This document shows positions 5,870 to 9,128 of a DNA stretch of 9,128 bases, one piece after another. The stretch is from NCBI GenBank assembly GCA_900766185.1, contig CAAFUL010000024.1, positions 1 through 9,128 on the forward strand, written 5' to 3'. The translations under genes and the position numbers were made by a program. Each line of letters starts with the position of its first letter. Position 1 is the first letter of the stretch. The DNA comes from an uncultured Johnsonella sp. Its GTDB lineage: Bacteria > Bacillota > Clostridia > Lachnospirales > Lachnospiraceae. Below the pieces are notes generated by a model. That model was not told the origin of the DNA, made no database searches, and worked only from the letters and a program-made list of their open reading frames with translations.

Positions 5870-6869
5870 GCTCATACACCTCCTCATATTTCATTTTTAT
5901 ACTGCTTATATAGTGAAGTATACGACTTGCATCAGTCTCATCATCGGGAAGCTGTATAATCATTTGTCCCTTGGCTATACCGCCTATATCGCTTGTAGAA
6001 GCATAAAGTATATTTACAGGTAAACCGGTTGCAAGTATTATATTGGAAAGTACGGGCTCATAAGAACTTCTGCCGTCAAAGACCAGTCTTAACTTCCTTC
6101 CCTTGGTTGCCACAACTTCTTTTACGCTATCCCCTAATATAAGTTTTTTACCTATAGAAGACTTGGGATCTGAAAATATATCCGTTACCGTACCTATCTC
6201 TGCAATCTTACTGTGGTCTATTATAGCAACTCTGTCGCATATAGATTCTATAACCTTCATCTCATGGGTTATTACAACTACAGTAATTCCAAGGTTTTTA
6301 TTGATTTCCCTTATAAGCTTAAGTATCTGCTTGGTAGTATCGGGATCAAGTGCCGAGGTTGCCTCATCACAAAGTAAAACCTTCGGTTCATTTGCTATTG
6401 CCCTTGCTATTGCAACTCTTTGTTTTTGACCTCCGGAAAGTTGTGCCGGATAGGCTTTTATTCTGTCTTCAAGACCTACAAGTTTAAGAAGTTCTATAGC
6501 CCTTTTCTCAGCGTTTTTCTTAGGCACACCTGCTATTTCCATAGGAAAACACACATTGTCAAGTACATTTCTTTGTGCCAGCAAATTAAATTGCTGAAAT
6601 ATCATTCCCATAGACTGTCTGGTCTTTCTTATCTTATCTACACTCATCCCGGAAAGATTGCTTCCCATATAGATTACACTTCCCGAAGTCGGTATCTCAA
6701 GATAATTAATACATCTTACCAAAGTAGACTTTCCCGCACCCGACAGACCTATAATTCCAAATATTTCTCCCTTGTATATGTCAAGGTCTATATTATCCAG
6801 TGCATGTACAGTGGTATTCTTATTTACAAAGCTTTTACTTAAGCCCTCAATTTTTATAATTGTTTCCAC
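5844..6869 (-). CDS. metN: Methionine ABC transporter ATP-binding protein MetN
   Basis: This 341-residue ATPase energises D/L-methionine import through MetI. Walker A is GLSGAGKST (41-49), the Q-loop is FQQ (91-93), the signature is LSGGQ (144-148), Walker B is VLLCDEA (164-170), and the H-loop is H202. Residues about 265-341 form the C-terminal NIL domain that binds methionine and inhibits the transporter when internal methionine is high. The start codon is GTG (6869-6867), with a GGGGG ribosome site (6883-6879) 9 bases before it, and METIIKIEGL aligns with family starts. It is the first transporter gene of metNIQ and follows an unusual leader region (6894-7265) containing an inverted repeat, a structured GC-rich block, a terminator and a Met-rich small ORF. 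Confidence 0.98.
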   Translation of the reverse strand: METIIKIEGLSKSFVNKNTTVHALDNIDLDIYKGEIFGIIGLSGAGKSTLVRCINYLEIPTSGSVIYMGSNLSGMSVDKIRKTRQSMGMIFQQFNLLAQRNVLDNVCFPMEIAGVPKKNAEKRAIELLKLVGLEDRIKAYPAQLSGGQKQRVAIARAIANEPKVLLCDEATSALDPDTTKQILKLIREINKNLGITVVVITHEMKVIESICDRVAIIDHSKIAEIGTVTDIFSDPKSSIGKKLILGDSVKEVVATKGRKLRLVFDGRSSYEPVLSNIILATGLPVNILYASTSDIGGIAKGQMIIQLPDDETDASRILHYISSIKMKYEEVYEHEFVNADA

Positions 6870-6893
6870 TATTATAATCCCCCGAATTTTTCA

Positions 6894-6933
6894 TATCTTA
6901 ATCAGCATAAATATAAACCACACGATTAAGATA
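6894..6933. promoter_or_regulatory. Perfect 10-bp inverted repeat just upstream of metN
   Basis: TATCTTAATC (6894-6903) and GATTAAGATA (6924-6933) are perfect inverted copies 20 bp apart, ending 24 bases before the metN GTG. Half-site centres are 30 bp apart, close to three helical turns, so this could be a double operator. It could instead be an RNA stem-loop near the ribosome site. No known regulator motif is matched. Confidence 0.5.
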
Positions 6934-6968
6934 CCTTATGTAAACCTACCCTTGTATAAAAAGTTAGC

Positions 6969-7096
6969 GTTCGCCGCAAGGCGATGATTCCCTTACACCG
7001 CCCCTGCCTCTTAATCGAGTAGGGGAGCTTTAGCTACCTACTCGCTCGCGGGGCGGTGTTCGCCGCAGGGCGATGGTTTCCTTACACCGCCCCTGC
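6969..7096. repeat. GC-rich modular hairpin repeat
   Basis: A 39-bp module beginning GTTCGCCGC is present twice in direct orientation (6969-7007 and 7058-7096, about 90% identical). Between them ACACCGCCCC (6995-7004) pairs perfectly with GGGGCGGTGT (7050-7059), enclosing a second hairpin CGAGTAGG/CCTACTCG (7016-7023, 7037-7044). The right arm can instead pair with ACACCGCCCC of the second module (7084-7093), giving mutually exclusive folds. The block is strikingly GC-rich compared with its AT-rich surroundings, suggesting a dispersed palindromic element. It is non-coding as far as I can see. Confidence 0.8.
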
Positions 7097-7100
7097 GATA

Positions 7101-7138
7101 AAAAAAACAGGCGAGCCTTATGGCTTGCCTGTTTTTTT
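7101..7138. terminator. Strong bidirectional terminator after the Met-rich ORF
   Basis: A 17-bp stem with a single G-T wobble (7101-7117 with 7122-7138) has a TTAT loop. The core is ACAGGCGAGCC/GGCTTGCCTGT, with A7 on one side and T7 on the other, so it works in both directions. It lies about 40 bases after the stop of the 28-codon ORF and about 230 bases before metN. It either ends the small ORF's transcript or acts as an attenuator for metNIQ. Confidence 0.9.
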
Positions 7139-7178
7139 ATAAAATATAAATACAGTTTCGCACATCAGAACCCTAAGA

Positions 7179-7265
7179 CTAATTATTTTGCATACAAAAA
7201 TCAAAGCACATTTCCATGCCCATCATCATACACATCATAACATTTATAGCCTTAGAATATGTCAT
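7179..7265 (-). CDS. Met-rich 28-residue small ORF (leader peptide or microprotein)
   Basis: This ORF has all the signals of an expressed small gene. The ribosome site AAGGAGAGGT (7280-7271) ends 5 bases before an ATG, there are 28 codons, and the stop is TAG (7181-7179). It has a consensus promoter upstream (7331-7359) and a strong terminator downstream. Nine of 28 residues are Met and three are Cys (12, 20, 24). The core VMMCMMMGMEMC (9-20) is followed by FDFCMQNN. It lies upstream of, and on the same strand as, metNIQ. A methionine-sensing leader peptide is therefore attractive, although I did not find a clear antiterminator pairing. Alternatives are a Cu(I)/metal-binding or membrane-associated microprotein, given the Met/Cys pattern. 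No family is recognised. Coding status is likely; function is unknown. Confidence 0.62.
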   Translation of the reverse strand: MTYSKAINVMMCMMMGMEMCFDFCMQNN

Positions 7266-7330
7266 ACGATACCTCTCCTTAAATCTAATTTAGTTTAAGC
7301 CAAGTTTAGAATATCAGCTCAACAATAAGC

Positions 7331-7359
7331 ATAATAATTCTAAAAGTTTATTTAGTCAA
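7331..7359 (-). promoter_or_regulatory. Sigma-A promoter of the Met-rich ORF (and possibly metNIQ)
   Basis: On the minus strand TTGACT (7359-7354) and TATTAT (7336-7331) are separated by exactly 17 bp, each one base from consensus. The start site would be near 7324, giving a ~58-base leader before the ATG at 7265. It begins 45 bp downstream of the pepV stop. I see no comparably good promoter between the terminator at 7101 and metN. Confidence 0.75.
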
Positions 7360-7403
7360 TATTTTTTTAGTAATTTCTAAGTTTTTAGTAAAAATAATCA
7401 AAT

Positions 7404-8807
7404 TTAACTACATAACTCCACTATTGCTTGGGCAAATATCTTAACAGATGCAACCAATTCATCAACTACAGCAAATTCGTCTGCACCATGCATACGAGTA
7501 TCAGTTCCTGGGAATACCGCTCCAAAAGCCACACCGTTCTTTAAGTCATGCACATAGGTAAGTCCGCCGAGAGCTATGCAATATCCGTCAAGCCCGGTAT
7601 ACTCCTCATAGCATTTAAGCAATGTCTTTACAAAATCAGAGTCTTCCGGCACTTCGTGAGGTGCTATCATGCTGTCAGTGTGGAAGGTAATACCTGCCTT
7701 CGCAAACCTTTCCTTGCAGGTATCAAGTAAGAACTTAGGTTCTGCAGATACAGGTGCTCTTAGGTCAAATACTCCTTCAAAGCCCTCTTCATCAGCATTA
7801 AAGATAGAAAACGCCAAGGTCAATGCTCCGCTCTTTTCATCCGATTTAGCTATTCCAATCGCCTCACCCTTAGTATCACCGTGCGGCATAAGCTCATATA
7901 AGTTATGAAGAAGCTCGATTTGTTTTGACTTTGCAAAATCAAGCTTGGTAACAAGTTGAAGTAAAGCTGTTATAGCATTTTTACCATTGTCGGGAGTAGA
8001 TGCATGTGCATTGGCTCCTAGCGCTGTTATTTCAAGTTTGTCACTTCCCTTTACCTCAAAATCAACTCCTGTAGCCTTGCTAACCTCAGCAGCTACCGCT
8101 TTGACAGCCTCGGCACTTAATCCTTCTACAAGCATAGCTGCCTTTGGTGGAACTACATTACTCTTAGTTCCGGCATTTATTGATATTATTCTTGGTAAAT
8201 TCTTATCCGCATCAAACTTTGCACTGAACTTGCCATCCATTTTACCCTTTTCTATATTTACTACAGGGTAAGCTCCATCTGGAGAAAAGGTCATAGGCGC
8301 TTCCTTCTCAACAGTGTAATAATACTTTACGCAGGACATACCGCACTCTTCATCAGAGCCTATTATCATTCTTACATTTTTAGAAAGCTCTATACCAAGT
8401 TCCTTGATTGCTCTCATGGCATAAAGGCTTGCTATTGCAGGTCCTTTGTCATCAGATGTTCCTCTTCCGTATATCCTTCCATCCTTAATTAAAGGCTTAA
8501 AAGGCTCTGTTTCCTTCCAGCCTTCTCCTGCAGGTACTACATCTATATGAGCCAATATATCAAGCTGTGTCTCTTTATCACTAAAGTCCACTGCAAGTAC
8601 ACGGTTATCATAGTTTTTAGTCTTGAAACCATACTCTTTTGACATCTTGTCAGTAAGCACAAGAGCCTCATAAGGTCCTACACCGTAAGGCATACCCTCT
8701 TTTGCCTCCGACTTCTCACTGTTAATCTCACAAAGCTTGATAATATCGGCAAACATCTCATCCTTGTGATCTTCGATATACTTTTCTATTTCTGCCTTGT
8801 ATCTCAT
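7404..8807 (-). CDS. pepV: Dipeptidase PepV (M20 metallopeptidase)
   Basis: This 467-residue cytosolic dizinc dipeptidase cleaves a broad range of dipeptides, releasing the N-terminal amino acid. Length and residues follow Lactococcus PepV almost position for position: H87 and D89 in AHIDVVP, D119 in GRGTSDDKGP, E153-E154 in SDEEC, D177 in SPDGAYP, H268 in the lid domain, and H440 in RMHGADE. The catalytic domain is split by the lid domain (about 185-380). The ATG has AAGGAGG 4 bases upstream. It appears monocistronic, with its own promoter candidate and a separate promoter for the next gene. Placed upstream of the methionine importer, it fits peptide and amino-acid scavenging. Distinguishing it from other M20A Xaa-dipeptidases rests on these residues. 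Confidence 0.95.
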   Translation of the reverse strand: MRYKAEIEKYIEDHKDEMFADIIKLCEINSEKSEAKEGMPYGVGPYEALVLTDKMSKEYGFKTKNYDNRVLAVDFSDKETQLDILAHIDVVPAGEGWKETEPFKPLIKDGRIYGRGTSDDKGPAIASLYAMRAIKELGIELSKNVRMIIGSDEECGMSCVKYYYTVEKEAPMTFSPDGAYPVVNIEKGKMDGKFSAKFDADKNLPRIISINAGTKSNVVPPKAAMLVEGLSAEAVKAVAAEVSKATGVDFEVKGSDKLEITALGANAHASTPDNGKNAITALLQLVTKLDFAKSKQIELLHNLYELMPHGDTKGEAIGIAKSDEKSGALTLAFSIFNADEEGFEGVFDLRAPVSAEPKFLLDTCKERFAKAGITFHTDSMIAPHEVPEDSDFVKTLLKCYEEYTGLDGYCIALGGLTYVHDLKNGVAFGAVFPGTDTRMHGADEFAVVDELVASVKIFAQAIVELCS

Positions 8808-8853
8808 AAAACCTCCTTGTATAATAATGTATTTTTATAATTTTAAAACCTTC

Positions 8854-8882
8854 ATAATATAAAACTCATAGAAGCATTACAA
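8854..8882 (-). promoter_or_regulatory. Candidate pepV promoter at the edge of repeat R1
   Basis: On the minus strand TTGTAA (8882-8877) and TATTAT (8859-8854) are separated by 17 bp, with a start site near 8847, about 40 bases before the pepV ATG. The -35 matches at 4 of 6 and the -10 at 5 of 6. The first two -35 bases come from the end of repeat R1 copy B. Confidence 0.45.
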
Positions 8883-8991
8883 TAAATATAATGATTTGTT
8901 GGTGAGTTAGCAGCATAAACAATTATAATAGTTTGTAGGCATAGTTATCAGTTTATAAAAAACTCCGTATAATTCAATCATACTCGCAACC
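8881..8991 (-). repeat. Repeat R1, copy B (inverted partner at 72-175)
   Basis: This is the opposite-orientation copy of the element at 72-175. It is about 111 bp, with a 6-bp insertion relative to copy A and the same near-palindrome at 8917-8934. On the minus strand it starts with GGTTGCGAGTATGATTGA, closing the adjoining reading frame with GCEYD-stop. It lies directly upstream of the pepV promoter. Confidence 0.85.
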
Positions 8992-9123
8992 TTTTCTCAA
9001 AGCTTCTACAAATTCACACAGACTGCGGAACTTAGCTTTATACCAAAAAACATGGTGGACTGACGCTTTGGACAAGTCCTCGTCTGTGGAATTTGTACCT
9101 CGCTTTATCAAAAGGGTTAACCG
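8974..9123 (-). pseudogene. Fragment of an unidentified reading frame ending in repeat R1
   Basis: Forty-nine sense codons stay open on the minus strand between a TAG (9126-9124) and the TGA at 8976-8974. The C-terminal part, HHVFWYKAKFRSLCEFVEAL followed by RKGCEYD, looks protein-like. No ATG is present in frame (only TTG codons), so this is probably a truncated gene or one interrupted by a frameshift. The pattern VHHVFWYKAKFR loosely recalls the start of Y1 transposases, but this is too weak to name. The tail residues GCEYD are shared with the left-edge frame through R1. Confidence 0.3.
9008..9096. other. Imperfect inverted repeat / large hairpin at right edge
   Basis: ACAAATTCACACAGAC (9008-9023) pairs with GTCTGTGGAATTTGT (9082-9096) over 15 bp with one bulged base. 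Inside, GGACT and AGTCC (9057-9061, 9075-9079) can also pair. It overlaps the fragmentary reading frame, so part of this segment may be a structured element end rather than coding sequence. Confidence 0.45.
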
Positions 9124-9128
9124 CTAAA

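Noticed and set aside
7179..7265. Met-rich ORF as a type I toxin
   Set aside because: It lacks the basic tail and clean transmembrane helix typical of such peptides, and no antisense RNA promoter was seen opposite it.
6870..7403. SAM riboswitch or T-box upstream of metN
   Set aside because: I looked on the minus strand for the conserved S-box core and for the T-box GGTGG(T)ACCGCG element and found neither.
5595..8271. Opposite-strand open frames across metI, metN and pepV (60-140 codons)
   Set aside because: They lie antisense to confidently identified genes, lack ribosome sites and show no recognisable family; they follow from the codon use of the real genes.
72..8991. Whole window as a composite transposon bounded by R1
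   Set aside because: The interior is core metabolic genes (nrdR, metNIQ, pepV) with host-like composition, and R1 itself carries no transposase; two dispersed repeats are the simpler reading.
1..9128. CRISPR array, tRNA, rRNA or toxin-antitoxin module
   Set aside because: No regularly spaced direct repeats, no tRNA-like cloverleaf and no toxin or antitoxin-like gene pair was seen; the repeats present are single inverted pairs.

Overview
This is an AT-rich stretch of Firmicutes DNA. Gene content, Gram-positive lipoprotein signals, strong AAGGAGG ribosome sites and sigma-A style promoters point to the Clostridia, most likely a Lachnospiraceae-type organism. The family-level placement is inference. 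Eight complete protein genes with recognisable families are present, along with one clear small open reading frame of 28 codons. Several short repeat families sit between the genes.

Layout. Positions 1-89 hold the end of an unidentified + strand reading frame, running into repeat R1 copy A (72-175). Two terminator-like hairpins (239-276, 317-350) and a decayed mini-ORF follow. Next come yqeG (HAD phosphatase) and nrdR (ribonucleotide reductase repressor), a minus-strand pair with a 4-base overlap. The 365-bp gap after them carries the nrdR promoter, repeat R2 copy 1, and a strong + strand promoter with a LexA-like box between its -35 and -10. This promoter drives a two-gene operon (1806-3949): a radical-SAM protein with a helix-hairpin-helix DNA-binding motif and its usual partner protein. 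Both belong to families linked with uracil-DNA glycosylase-type DNA repair. A bidirectional terminator separates them from the convergent methionine importer.

The methionine importer reads leftward: metN (ATPase with a C-terminal NIL methionine-sensing domain), metI (permease), then a 280-bp gap with R2 copy 2 and a long hairpin, then metQ (binding lipoprotein). Upstream of metN lie, in transcription order, a consensus promoter, a 28-codon ORF with nine Met codons and a very strong ribosome site, a bidirectional terminator, a GC-rich modular hairpin block, and a 10-bp inverted repeat. No SAM riboswitch or T-box was recognised there, so the Met-rich peptide is a candidate leader peptide or an independent microprotein. 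pepV (dipeptidase) lies further upstream and could supply amino acids from peptides, so 5204-8807 is plausibly an amino-acid scavenging neighbourhood. R1 copy B (8881-8991) and a fragment of another reading frame close the window.

The observations most worth a second look are the Met-rich ORF cassette before metNIQ, the LexA-like box on the radical-SAM repair operon, and the two families of ~105-bp inverted repeats. R1 copies lie at the two window ends and R2 copies lie in promoter or intergenic gaps.
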